From: RBG-16-64-13 sp963718375
GTDB lineage: Bacteria; Actinomycetota; Thermoleophilia; RBG-16-64-13
Length of the DNA stretch: 64,000 nucleotides
Direction: 5' to 3'
Assembly: GCA_963718375.1 (NCBI GenBank)
Contig: CAVQZD010000012.1
Span: 8,371-72,370, forward strand
Positions 8,186-16,532 of the stretch are shown here, piece by piece. Position 1 is the stretch's first letter, and each line of letters opens with the position of its first letter. A program made the position numbers and the translations under genes. The notes below the pieces were generated by a model. That model did no database searches and was not told where the DNA came from. It saw only the letters and a list, made by a program, of their open reading frames with translations.

Positions 8186-8503
8186 ATGTTGTTCGAGCTT
8201 ATCGAGACGGCTGAATACTGGCGATGGTTCGAAGCTCTCCGAGATGAACGGGTCAAGCGTAGGATAGTCGCTCGGCTCAAGGATCTGACAGACGGGCACT
8301 TTGGGGACTGCAAAGTGGTAGGTGATGGTGTGCTCGAGCTCAGACTGCACTTCGGACCCGGATACCGTATCTACTTCACTAGGCAGCGCAGAATCTTCAT
8401 CATCCTGCTGGCTGGTGGTGACAAGTCGAGTCAGCCAAGGGATATCGAGCGAGCCAAGAGGCTGGCGCAAGAAGCTTGGGAGGAACGGTCATGGGAGATG
8501 TAG
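8186..8503 (+). CDS. RelE/HigB-family toxin of a type II toxin-antitoxin pair
   Basis: A 105-residue protein with the layout of the addiction-module killer family related to HigB/RelE: MLFELIETAEYWRWFEAL, a basic helix DERVKRRIVARLKDL, the VGDGVLELRLHFGPGYRIYF strand pair with its conserved Arg/Tyr, and a C-terminal GGDKSSQPRDIERAKRLA. Such toxins cleave mRNA on the ribosome. I chose ATG 8186 with AAGGA upstream rather than the TTG at 8156. The antitoxin start lies inside its 3' end (13-base overlap), so toxin precedes antitoxin as in higBA. The GC content is lower than in neighbouring genes, suggesting acquisition. Confidence 0.85.
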   Translation: MLFELIETAEYWRWFEALRDERVKRRIVARLKDLTDGHFGDCKVVGDGVLELRLHFGPGYRIYFTRQRRIFIILLAGGDKSSQPRDIERAKRLAQEAWEERSWEM

Positions 8504-8826
8504 GACCGAGGAGGAAGCACGGGCTAGAGTTGCGCCCCTGGGATCCGGCGCGCCACTTGAACTCCGAAGAGGACATGATCGGCTACCTTAACGCCGTGCT
8601 CGAATTGGACGCGTACACGGTGCTCATGTCTGCAATCGGTGATGTGGCCCGGGCCAAAGGTATGACGCAAGTGTCGCGAGAGACCGGTCTGGGTCGTGAG
8701 AGTCTCTACAAGTCGCTCTCGTCTGAAGGGAACCCGCACTTCGCCACGGTGCAGAAGGTGCTCAAGTCGCTGGGTCTGCAGCTTCAGGTCGCGCCGTGGG
8801 TACCAGAGGAGCCTGAGGCGACATGA
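8491..8826 (+). CDS. HTH antitoxin of the adjacent HigBA-like pair
   Basis: A 111-residue protein. The N-terminal RPWDPARHLNSEEDMIGYLNAVLE precedes a helix-turn-helix seen as MTQVSRETGLGRESLYKSLS and a short C-terminal GNPHFATVQKVLKSLGLQLQV. This matches the addiction-module antidote family paired with RelE/HigB toxins; it should neutralise the toxin and repress the operon. ATG 8491 follows GGGAGG and overlaps the toxin gene. Its final codons and stop fall inside the duplicated pdxT sequence starting at 8817, so the repeat supplies the end of the antitoxin gene. Confidence 0.85.
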   Translation: MGDVGPRRKHGLELRPWDPARHLNSEEDMIGYLNAVLELDAYTVLMSAIGDVARAKGMTQVSRETGLGRESLYKSLSSEGNPHFATVQKVLKSLGLQLQVAPWVPEEPEAT

Positions 8827-8876
8827 TGTGCGTGGCCTTTCACCCTGAGTTGGGCGACGACACCCGGCTGCACGAG
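8817..8876 (+). repeat. Direct repeat copy 2 (pdxT 3' fragment after the TA pair)
   Basis: Matches pdxT 7976-8035 at 57 of 60 positions but is non-functional as pdxT. It begins inside the last codons of the antitoxin gene and ends four bases before the stop codon of the reverse-strand glycosyltransferase. The two copies bracket the end of pdxT, the terminator and the TA pair. Confidence 0.92.
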
Positions 8877-8880
8877 GGGC

Positions 8881-10980
8881 CTAGTCGCCCAAGTAGTAGA
8901 GAGTGCCTCCGCCACTGGCGCCACCGTACTCATCGGCGGGGACTGCGGTTCCGATCTGCAGAACGTATTGCTCGATGGCCAGCGCCGCTCCTTGCCCCCC
9001 AGGGCCTTGGCCGCCACCCGCAGGGTAGCCACCCGTGATCGCTCCCGGGGGTGGGCCGTAGCTCGCCGCCGGCAAGGCTTGTGAGGCATCGGGTGCTTCG
9101 GTCGCGCTCCCGTAAGGCGTGGTGGATCCGGATGGGTTCCCGTCGCGGTTCAGGTTGCCGTTGCCCCCTATGAGCACGTAGCGCACCTCCCCGGCGGTCA
9201 CCATGTCCTTGAACTCCTCCAGCGTCGGCGCCGGATCCCCACCGTTGAAGCCGCCCATGGCCATCACCGGCTGGTCCGTCGCCAAGATGAGCGGGGTGGC
9301 GGCGTTAGCCCCCTCGACGGCCACCAGATACTGCGCGCTCCCCTTGTTCGCTTCGAGGTACGCCACCAGTCCGGCATCGGCGGCGGCCGTAGCATCGCCG
9401 CCGGCGTCGGCTCCATCGAACACCCTGCTGGCTCCACCACCCGGTCCAAAGCCATCAGCACCACTCACCGGGCCGGCGGCGGCCAGGGGTCCGGTGACGC
9501 TGTGCGAGATGGTGCTGAGGTCGTAGGCGAAGGGCCCAGCGAGGAGCGCCGCGCCGGCTATCACCGCTGCCGTCACGCCGGCTGCCATGGCCAGTGCGCG
9601 AGGTGCCCGGTTCCACAGCTGGGTCACAAGTATCGCCGCAGCGCCCACGGCGCCCAGCACGATGACCGCGGTGCTAAGGCCCGGAGCGAAATCGGGGGTG
9701 CGCCGCAGCAGCGAGGCCGACCAGAGCGCTGAGCCGACGACCGCCGCGGGCAGCAGCCAGCTGAACCGGGGGTGGTCGCGTCCCAGTCTCCAGAGGGCCA
9801 CGCCACCCGCTCCCACGAGCGCGCCCAAGCCGGGTCCGATGACTATCGAGTAGTACGGGTGCAGCACGCCTCCGGCGAAGCTGAAGACCAGGACTATCAC
9901 CACGGTCCAGAGCCCCCAGAGCAGGTAGCCCGCGCGCCCGAGATCGGTACGCGGCCTTCTTCTGGTGACCCAAAGCCCCGCCAGCAGACCCACCAAAGCG
10001 AAGGGGAGCAGCCAGGATATCTGACCCCCGAGTTGTTCGTTGAAGATGCGCAACCAGCCCGTGGAACCCGCGAAATTCGGCCCGCCGCCGGCGCCGCCAC
10101 CCCCGCCCAGTCCTGCCGCGCCGGAGCCGTCAATACCGCTGCCACTCGTGTAGCCGGCCGTGCGGCTGAGGATGAGGTCGAGCACGGAGTTGTCGGTGCT
10201 GCCCCCTATGTACGGCCGCGAGGCCGCCGGCCACAGCTCGGCCAAGAGCACCCACCAGCCGCCGGCGACCACCATGGCCAGCAGCGCTCCGCCGAGGTGC
10301 AGCATCCTCCGCCCAAAACGGGGCTTGGCGCAGACCAGGTATACGATCACGAAGGCCGGCAGGACGACGAACGCTTCGAGCATCTTGGTCAAGAACGCGA
10401 AGCCGATCAGGGCGCCTGCACCGGCCAGTCGCCAGCCCGACTCCTTCTCCAGAGCCGACCAGAATGCCCAGGTGGCCAGGAGTAAGAGCAGGGTGAGAAT
10501 GGCGTCGGGGTTGTTGTACCGGAACATCAGCAGCACCACCGGGGTAAGCGCGAACACCAATGCCGCTATCAGCGCCGGCACCTCGCCCCGCCAACGGCGC
10601 ACCAGGCGGTAGAGGATCAGCACCGAGGCTATGCCGGCCAAGGCCTGCGGCAGCAGGATGCTCCAACTGGAGAAGCCGAAGACGCGAGCGAAGACTTCGG
10701 GCAGCCAGAAAGAAGCGGGGGTCTTGTCCACGGTGATGAAGTTACCTGCGTCTAGCGAGCCGAAAAGGAAAGCCTTCCAACTCAGCGAGCCACTCTTGAC
10801 CGCAGCAGCATAGTACGTGTTGCCCATGCCGTTGCGCGAAAGCGCCCACGTGTACATGAAGGCGGTCAGCACGACTATGGCGGCCAGTCCGGCCAGCTCC
10901 CACCACGGCCGCGCGCGAAGTGCGGCGAGCCGGGGTTCGAAGCGCCCCTTGAGCCATCGGTATGTCCGCGTCTCTGTCAT
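8881..10980 (-). CDS. GT39-type membrane glycosyltransferase
   Basis: A 699-residue polytopic membrane protein of the ArnT/PMT (GT-C) fold, which moves a sugar from a polyprenyl-phosphate donor. The first external loop shows GMGNTYYAAAVKSGSLSW and then DAGNFITVDKTPASFWL, the signature of the actinobacterial YycA-like GT39 group. About a dozen hydrophobic helices follow, then a Gly-rich external linker and a soluble C-terminal domain with EEFKDMVTAGEVRYVLIGGNG. I chose the ATG at 10980 because GGAG lies just upstream; a longer frame back to 11061 lacks support. It is convergent with the TA pair. The acceptor is unknown. Confidence 0.85.
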   Translation of the reverse strand: MTETRTYRWLKGRFEPRLAALRARPWWELAGLAAIVVLTAFMYTWALSRNGMGNTYYAAAVKSGSLSWKAFLFGSLDAGNFITVDKTPASFWLPEVFARVFGFSSWSILLPQALAGIASVLILYRLVRRWRGEVPALIAALVFALTPVVLLMFRYNNPDAILTLLLLLATWAFWSALEKESGWRLAGAGALIGFAFLTKMLEAFVVLPAFVIVYLVCAKPRFGRRMLHLGGALLAMVVAGGWWVLLAELWPAASRPYIGGSTDNSVLDLILSRTAGYTSGSGIDGSGAAGLGGGGGAGGGPNFAGSTGWLRIFNEQLGGQISWLLPFALVGLLAGLWVTRRRPRTDLGRAGYLLWGLWTVVIVLVFSFAGGVLHPYYSIVIGPGLGALVGAGGVALWRLGRDHPRFSWLLPAAVVGSALWSASLLRRTPDFAPGLSTAVIVLGAVGAAAILVTQLWNRAPRALAMAAGVTAAVIAGAALLAGPFAYDLSTISHSVTGPLAAAGPVSGADGFGPGGGASRVFDGADAGGDATAAADAGLVAYLEANKGSAQYLVAVEGANAATPLILATDQPVMAMGGFNGGDPAPTLEEFKDMVTAGEVRYVLIGGNGNLNRDGNPSGSTTPYGSATEAPDASQALPAASYGPPPGAITGGYPAGGGQGPGGQGAALAIEQYVLQIGTAVPADEYGGASGGGTLYYLGD

Positions 10981-11113
10981 GTGCGCTCCCAGTATGAACG
11001 GAGCCGCGTAATACCGGGATAAAGTGCGCTGGCACCGAATCCGCGGGGAGGGTACCATCACCGCTACAAGTCGTAGGCACCGCTCGGCTCAGAGCAAAGG
11101 AGCGAAGCTAGAG

Positions 11114-13384
11114 ATGCATCAGTACGAGAAGGACGGCTATCAGGTATACAGGATGGGCCTTTGGTCGCCCGGTCCTGGATGTCACGGCGGCTGTGGGGCC
11201 GAGATCTTTGTCAAGGACGGCAAGGTCGCCAAGGTGGAGGGCAACGATGATCATCCCTACCACCAGGGCAGACTCTGCCCGCGCGCGCTCGCGCTGACGC
11301 AGTACATCCACCACCCCGATCGTCTCCGCCACCCTCTGAGGCGAGTGGGCGAGCGCGGCTCGGGCAAGTGGGAGCGCATCAGCTGGGATGAGGCGCTGGA
11401 TACCTGCGAAGCGAAGATGCGCGACATCCGCGACAAGTACGGCGCCGAGAGCATGATCTTCGGCCAGGGCACGGGTCGCGACTCGGGTGGCCCCATCATC
11501 TTCTTGGCCTACGCCTACGGCAGCCCCAACTGGACGCTGTTCGGCCTCTCCGGCATCGCCTGCTTCACCCCGCGCCTGGCTTCGTGCTTCCAGGTGATGG
11601 GCGACATGACCTTTCCCGACGCGGCGCAGTTCTTCCCGCAGCGCTACGACGATCCGGACTGGAAGTGCCCCGAGGTCATCCTGAGCTGGGCTCGCAACCT
11701 GCAGGGCAGCCAGTGCGCCGACCACTACTTCAGCGGCCACTACGTCATCGACATGATGAAGCGGGGTGCGAAGCTGATCGTGGTCGATCCGTACAACGGC
11801 TGGGAGGCCTCGCGCGCCGAGCTCTGGCTGCGCATCCGCCCGGGGGCCGACGGCGCCCTGGCGCTGGCCATGATCAAGGTCATCATCGAGGAGGACTTGT
11901 ACGACAAGGACTTCGTGAGCAAGTGGACCTTCGGGTTCGACAAGCTCAAGGAAGACGTAGCCAAGTACTCGCTGGACGAGCTTTCGCAGATCACCTGGGT
12001 GCCTACCGACAAGATCGTCAAGGCTGCGCGCATGTACGCCGCGGCCAAGCCGGCGCAGATGCGCTTCGGCCAGCCGCTCGACTCCAACGCTGAGGCCGTC
12101 GCCACCGTGCACGGTCTGGCCAGCCTATGGGCGCTGACGGGCAACATCGATAACCCCGGCGGCAACGTCATCTCCCGGCCGCCCTTCGGCGTCACGGTCT
12201 ACCCCTACTCCACCGAAGAGGTCATCCAGCTCTACGGCCAGGAGTTCGTCGACAAGATGAACCAGAAGCGCATCGGCGCGGACAAGTACCCGCTGGTGAA
12301 GAACTTCCGCTCCTGGGCCATGTCCGACGACGTCCTCGAGCAGATGGAGACCGGCACGCCCTACCCCATCAAGGGTCTATGGTGCCAGACCAACAACTTC
12401 ATCGCCGGCACGGCGCAGGATCCGCGCCGCCACTACGAGGCCGTGCGTAAGCTCGACTTCAACGTGGTGGTCGACCCGTTCATGACCCCGACCGCGCAGG
12501 CCATCGCCGATATCGTGCTGCCGGCCGCCGCCATCACCGAGAAGGACTCGGCCTTCACTACGGGCGTGCCCTGCAACCCCATCTACAAGGTTGCGGAGAC
12601 CGACGAAGCGCGTATGGACTGGGAGATCAACTTCGAACTCGCGCGGCGCCTCAACCCCGAGGCGGTGCCGTGGCCCGACGTCCATGCTCTGTTCGATCAG
12701 CGTCTGTCCATCACCGGCCACACTTGGGAATCACTCAAGGAGGCCGAGTACTGCATGGCGCCCAAGGGTGACCCGACCACGCCGTACCACCGCCACGAGA
12801 AGGGCCTGCTGCGCCCCGACGGCGAGCCCGGCTTCAGGACGCCCTCGGGCAAGTTCGAGTTCTACAGCCAGAAGTTCGAGGAGTACGGCCTGAACCCGCT
12901 GCCGTATCACGTCGAGCCTGTGGAGAGCGAGGTCAGCACTCCGGATATCCACAAGGAGTACCCGCTCATCCTCAACACCGGCCGCCGCGTCGGCGTGATG
13001 TTCCACTCCGAGCACCGCATGATCCCCTGGCTGCGTGAGATCAACCCGGACCCGCCCGTGGAGATCCACCCCGACACCGCCGCGAAGTACGGCATCAAGG
13101 ACGGCGACTGGGTGCTCATCGAGGGCACTATGGGCCAGGCCAAGCGCAAGGCCGTCGTCACCCCGCTGACACACCCCGATGTGGTGGTCGCGCAGCACGG
13201 TTGGTGGATACCCGAAGCCAAGTACGAGGGCGACGGCAACCCCTACAAGGTCTGGGATATCAACATCAACCAGATGATCCCCATGGGCAAGAACAGCAAG
13301 TCTGGTTTCGGCGGTGCCTTCACCAAGACGATGCTCTGCAAGATCTCCAAGGTGAAGGAAGGAGAGGAAGTCACCTATGCCTAG
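11114..13384 (+). CDS. Mo-bis-PGD oxidoreductase, acetylene hydratase/catechol dehydroxylase-like
   Basis: A 756-residue member of the DMSO reductase superfamily. The layout resembles acetylene hydratase and the catechol dehydroxylases of gut Coriobacteriia: WERISWDEALD near residue 87, GSPNW at 136-140, a candidate Mo-ligand Cys150 in SGIAC, and FMTPTAQAIADIVLPAAA later. No Tat signal is visible, so it is probably cytoplasmic. The N-terminal cluster site shows only Cys23, Cys27 and Cys55; the usual first Cys is absent. The residue after Cys23 is His, where acetylene hydratase has its essential Asp13, which argues against acetylene as substrate. The ferredoxin gene that follows overlaps by 8 bases. 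The substrate is unknown, plausibly a phenolic. Confidence 0.85.
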   Translation: MHQYEKDGYQVYRMGLWSPGPGCHGGCGAEIFVKDGKVAKVEGNDDHPYHQGRLCPRALALTQYIHHPDRLRHPLRRVGERGSGKWERISWDEALDTCEAKMRDIRDKYGAESMIFGQGTGRDSGGPIIFLAYAYGSPNWTLFGLSGIACFTPRLASCFQVMGDMTFPDAAQFFPQRYDDPDWKCPEVILSWARNLQGSQCADHYFSGHYVIDMMKRGAKLIVVDPYNGWEASRAELWLRIRPGADGALALAMIKVIIEEDLYDKDFVSKWTFGFDKLKEDVAKYSLDELSQITWVPTDKIVKAARMYAAAKPAQMRFGQPLDSNAEAVATVHGLASLWALTGNIDNPGGNVISRPPFGVTVYPYSTEEVIQLYGQEFVDKMNQKRIGADKYPLVKNFRSWAMSDDVLEQMETGTPYPIKGLWCQTNNFIAGTAQDPRRHYEAVRKLDFNVVVDPFMTPTAQAIADIVLPAAAITEKDSAFTTGVPCNPIYKVAETDEARMDWEINFELARRLNPEAVPWPDVHALFDQRLSITGHTWESLKEAEYCMAPKGDPTTPYHRHEKGLLRPDGEPGFRTPSGKFEFYSQKFEEYGLNPLPYHVEPVESEVSTPDIHKEYPLILNTGRRVGVMFHSEHRMIPWLREINPDPPVEIHPDTAAKYGIKDGDWVLIEGTMGQAKRKAVVTPLTHPDVVVAQHGWWIPEAKYEGDGNPYKVWDININQMIPMGKNSKSGFGGAFTKTMLCKISKVKEGEEVTYA

Positions 13385-13709
13385 ACAAGGTCTGATGATC
13401 GACTACGAATACTGCACGGGCTGCCACTCTTGCGAGGTGGCCTGCAAGCAAGAGCACAACTACCCCGTCGGCAAGGGCGGCATCGCTCTGCAGGAGATCT
13501 TGACCGAGAAGCCGGACAAGACCTACCGCATCGACTACCTCCCCTTCACCACCATGTACTGCGACCTGTGCGCCGCCCGCACCGCCAAGGGCGAGCAGCC
13601 CGCCTGCGTGAAGCACTGCCAGGCCGCGACGATGTACTACGGTGACGTCACCGAACTGGCCAAGAAGATGGAGGAGCGGCCCCACTGCGTGATGTTCACG
13701 CCGCGGTAG
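13377..13709 (+). CDS. Two-cluster ferredoxin subunit of the preceding molybdoenzyme
   Basis: A 110-residue electron-transfer protein with two [4Fe-4S] sites: Cys13/16/19/23 in CTGCHSCEVAC, and Cys62/65/77/81 in the segment from YCDLC to CVKHC. A strong ribosome site (GGAAGGAGAGG) lies inside the end of the upstream gene, and the start overlaps that gene's stop, so it is coupled to it. It is much shorter than typical DmsB-type subunits and lacks the third and fourth cluster domains. The role is inferred from motif and overlap. Confidence 0.88.
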   Translation: MPRQGLMIDYEYCTGCHSCEVACKQEHNYPVGKGGIALQEILTEKPDKTYRIDYLPFTTMYCDLCAARTAKGEQPACVKHCQAATMYYGDVTELAKKMEERPHCVMFTPR

Positions 13710-13934
13710 TTCAGGGCTGACCAGCCACCACAAGCCGATCGACAAGGACAGGCTCTGAATCCGAAGGTGGTCTCCTCTCTCCGACCATAAGGTCCGCGAG
13801 GCCGTCGGCTACGCTATACAGCTCGCGGTCGAGGGCATGGAGGTATGGGGCGGTCTTGCACTTGGAGTAGCTCCTCTGGGAGACGAGGGATCCAGCATAG
13901 TCGCACTCGGTGTCAACTGGGGAGGTTCGGACGC

Positions 13935-16532
13935 ATGGGCAAGGTGACGAGGTACACCAATTGCACTACAGGAGGTCCGGTCTTTGTAGATGTGGAGGAT
14001 GGTAGGATCGTCCGGATGACCCCCATCGACCTGGACAAGGACGATGCGCAGGGGTGGACCATCCAGGCTCGTGGCAGGGAGTTCTCACCGCCGCGGCGCA
14101 CGACTCTATCGCCCCACGCGGTCGCGCAGAGGTCCATGGTCTATTCGCCCAAGCGCATCCTCACTCCGTTGAAGCGCACAGACTTCGATCCCAAAGGCGG
14201 CCGGAACCTCAAGAACCGCGGGGTGTCTGGCTACGAACCGATCTCGTGGGATGAGGCGCTGGACATAGTCTGCGACGAGGTCGTTCGGGTGAAGCGAGAG
14301 GTGGGTCCGGCGGCGATCCTCAGCTCCCCGGGATCGCATCATCTCTGGGGAAATGTGGGCTACCGGCACAGCACCTATTTCAGGTTCATGAATCTGGTGG
14401 GCTTCACCTATGGTGAGCACAACCCTGACAGCTGGGAAGGTTGGCACTGGGGTGGCACGCATATGTGGGGCAACAGCCACCGCCTGGGGATCCCCGAGCA
14501 GTACGATCTGCTGGAGGACGCTCTCAAGAACACCGAGATGATCGTCTACTGGTCCTCGGATCCCGAGACAACTGGCGGCATCTACGCAGCTTTCGAAAGC
14601 ACCTCACGTAGACAGTGGCTCAAGTCCCTAGGTGTGAAGATGGTGTTCATTGACCCGTACTTCACTCCGACCGCCGGCATGTATTCGGACAAGTGGTTCT
14701 CGCCGCGTCTTGGTACAGATGTCGCCTTCGGCCTGGCGATAGCCCACACTTGGCTCACCGAGGGGACCTACGACAAGGAATACGTGGCTTCGCACACCGT
14801 CGGCTTCAACGAATGGAAGGCCTACGTGCTGGGAGAAAGCGACGGGCAGCCGAAGACGCCCGAGTGGGCCGCGGGCGAGTCGGGCGTACCCGCGCGGGAG
14901 ATCCGGGCGTTGGCCCGGGAGTGGGGCGCGAAGAAGACGATGCTGGCCGCAGGTGGTCTAGGCGGATGGGGAGGCGCTTGTCGCTCCGCGACAGGGAACG
15001 AGTGGGCACGCACCATGATCGCGTTGGCTGCCATGCAGGGTTACGGAAAGCCGGGTAGCAACATCTGGGGCACTACACAAGGTGCGCCGTTCGACGCTTC
15101 CTTCTTCTTCCCGGGCTACGCTGAGGGAGGCATCTCCGGCGACGTGGATAATTCAGCAGCCGGTTTTGAGTTCGTCTACCGGATGTTTGCGGGCAGGCGT
15201 GGAGCTACCCGTACGGCACATCACTCGACCGAGGGCCAGACGATACCGCGCATCAGCATTCCTGAGGCCATGATGCATGAGAAGGTCGAGTGGCGAGGCA
15301 AGGGGTTTTGCGGCTCGTCCATAGAATCGCAACTGCAGAAGTATGAGTACCCGGCTCCAGGCTATCCCCATGTAGAGATGTACTGGAAGTACGGTGGGTC
15401 CTTCATCGGGACGATGACCGAGACGAATCGCTACGTGAGAGCTTACCGCGAGGGGCAGGTCCCATTCGTCGTGAACCAATCCGTCTGGTTCGAGGGTGAG
15501 GCGCGGTTTGCAGACATCATCCTGCCGGCGTGCACCAACTTCGAGCGTTGGGACATCAGCGAGTTCGCCAATTGTTCGGGGTACATCCCTCACTCGTCGA
15601 GCCAGTGCAGCCATCGCATGATCGTGCTCCAGAAGAAGTGCATCGAGCCACTGGGTGAAGCCAAGTCCGACTACGACATCTACGCCATGTTCGCGGACCG
15701 GCTTGGGATAGGCGACATCTTCACCATGGGCGGCAAAGACGAGTACGAATGGGTGAAGGACTACTTCGATGCCACCGATCTGCCCAAGCAGATCAGCTGG
15801 GAGCAGTTCGAGAAGAAGGGTTACTACGTGGTTCCCCTTCCCAAAGACTACAAGTCCACACCGGCCATGCGTTGGTTCTCGGAGGGTCGCGAGAAGGACA
15901 CTCCCGACTGGGGCCCGCATCCGGCCGACACGGTGGCGCTGAAGGGACTGCAGACTACCAGCGGCAAGATCGAGTTCGTGTCAAGTAGTCTCACACGTTT
16001 CGAGAAGGTCAGCGGAGTGCTCGATCCCGAGAGGCCGATCATGGGTCCACAGTACATCCCGAGTTGGGAAGGCCACCGCACCAAGGAGTTGTACAAGAAG
16101 TATCCATTGCAGATGGTGTCTCCGCACCCGCGTTTCAGCTTCCACACCATGGGTGACTCGAAGGAGAGTTGGCTGAACGAGATCAAGGATCACCGAGTCC
16201 TGATCGACGGGCATCGGTACTGGATCATGCGCCTCAACGCTCAGGACGCGGAGTCCCGAGGGGTCAAGGACGGTGACTTGATCCGTGCCTTCAACGACCG
16301 TGGTTCGGTGATCCTGGCTGCTCAGGTGGGTGAGCGGGTACCTGCCGGTACCGTTCACTCCTATGAGTCCTGTGCCGACTATCTGCCCATGGGGGAGCCG
16401 GGCCACTCGCCGGACATGTCCGGGTGTGTGAACATCCTGGCGCCCAAGCGGTTCATCACCCCCAACTCCACTGCCATGGCGAACAACTCCTGCCTGCTCC
16501 AGGTAGAGAAATGGGAGGGCAAGTCCAAATGA
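13935..16532 (+). CDS. athL: Pyrogallol-phloroglucinol transhydroxylase-like large subunit
   Basis: An 865-residue bis-pterin molybdoenzyme lacking the N-terminal FeS cysteines, like the Pelobacter acidigallici transhydroxylase alpha subunit (875 residues). The active-site residues I recall for that enzyme (His144, Asp174, Mo-ligand Ser175, Tyr404) are all present here, each shifted by exactly nine: His135 in SPGSHHLWG, Asp165-Ser166 in NPDSWEGW, and Tyr395 in FFPGYAEGG. The reaction would move a hydroxyl between positions of a polyhydroxylated benzene with no net redox change. ATG 13935 follows GGGGAGG. The small subunit overlaps as ATGA. A related enzyme for another polyphenol is possible, but this is the best supported assignment in the locus. 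Confidence 0.88.
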   Translation: MGKVTRYTNCTTGGPVFVDVEDGRIVRMTPIDLDKDDAQGWTIQARGREFSPPRRTTLSPHAVAQRSMVYSPKRILTPLKRTDFDPKGGRNLKNRGVSGYEPISWDEALDIVCDEVVRVKREVGPAAILSSPGSHHLWGNVGYRHSTYFRFMNLVGFTYGEHNPDSWEGWHWGGTHMWGNSHRLGIPEQYDLLEDALKNTEMIVYWSSDPETTGGIYAAFESTSRRQWLKSLGVKMVFIDPYFTPTAGMYSDKWFSPRLGTDVAFGLAIAHTWLTEGTYDKEYVASHTVGFNEWKAYVLGESDGQPKTPEWAAGESGVPAREIRALAREWGAKKTMLAAGGLGGWGGACRSATGNEWARTMIALAAMQGYGKPGSNIWGTTQGAPFDASFFFPGYAEGGISGDVDNSAAGFEFVYRMFAGRRGATRTAHHSTEGQTIPRISIPEAMMHEKVEWRGKGFCGSSIESQLQKYEYPAPGYPHVEMYWKYGGSFIGTMTETNRYVRAYREGQVPFVVNQSVWFEGEARFADIILPACTNFERWDISEFANCSGYIPHSSSQCSHRMIVLQKKCIEPLGEAKSDYDIYAMFADRLGIGDIFTMGGKDEYEWVKDYFDATDLPKQISWEQFEKKGYYVVPLPKDYKSTPAMRWFSEGREKDTPDWGPHPADTVALKGLQTTSGKIEFVSSSLTRFEKVSGVLDPERPIMGPQYIPSWEGHRTKELYKKYPLQMVSPHPRFSFHTMGDSKESWLNEIKDHRVLIDGHRYWIMRLNAQDAESRGVKDGDLIRAFNDRGSVILAAQVGERVPAGTVHSYESCADYLPMGEPGHSPDMSGCVNILAPKRFITPNSTAMANNSCLLQVEKWEGKSK

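Noticed and set aside
11114..13384. Acetylene hydratase
   Set aside because: The Asp next to the second cluster Cys, which acetylene hydratase needs, is His here, and the enzyme is paired with a ferredoxin subunit, which a non-redox hydratase would not need.
13710..13934. Possible small gene or structured leader before the transhydroxylase
   Set aside because: No start with a ribosome site leads to a convincing frame, and I see no clear hairpin or palindrome; left as plain upstream sequence.
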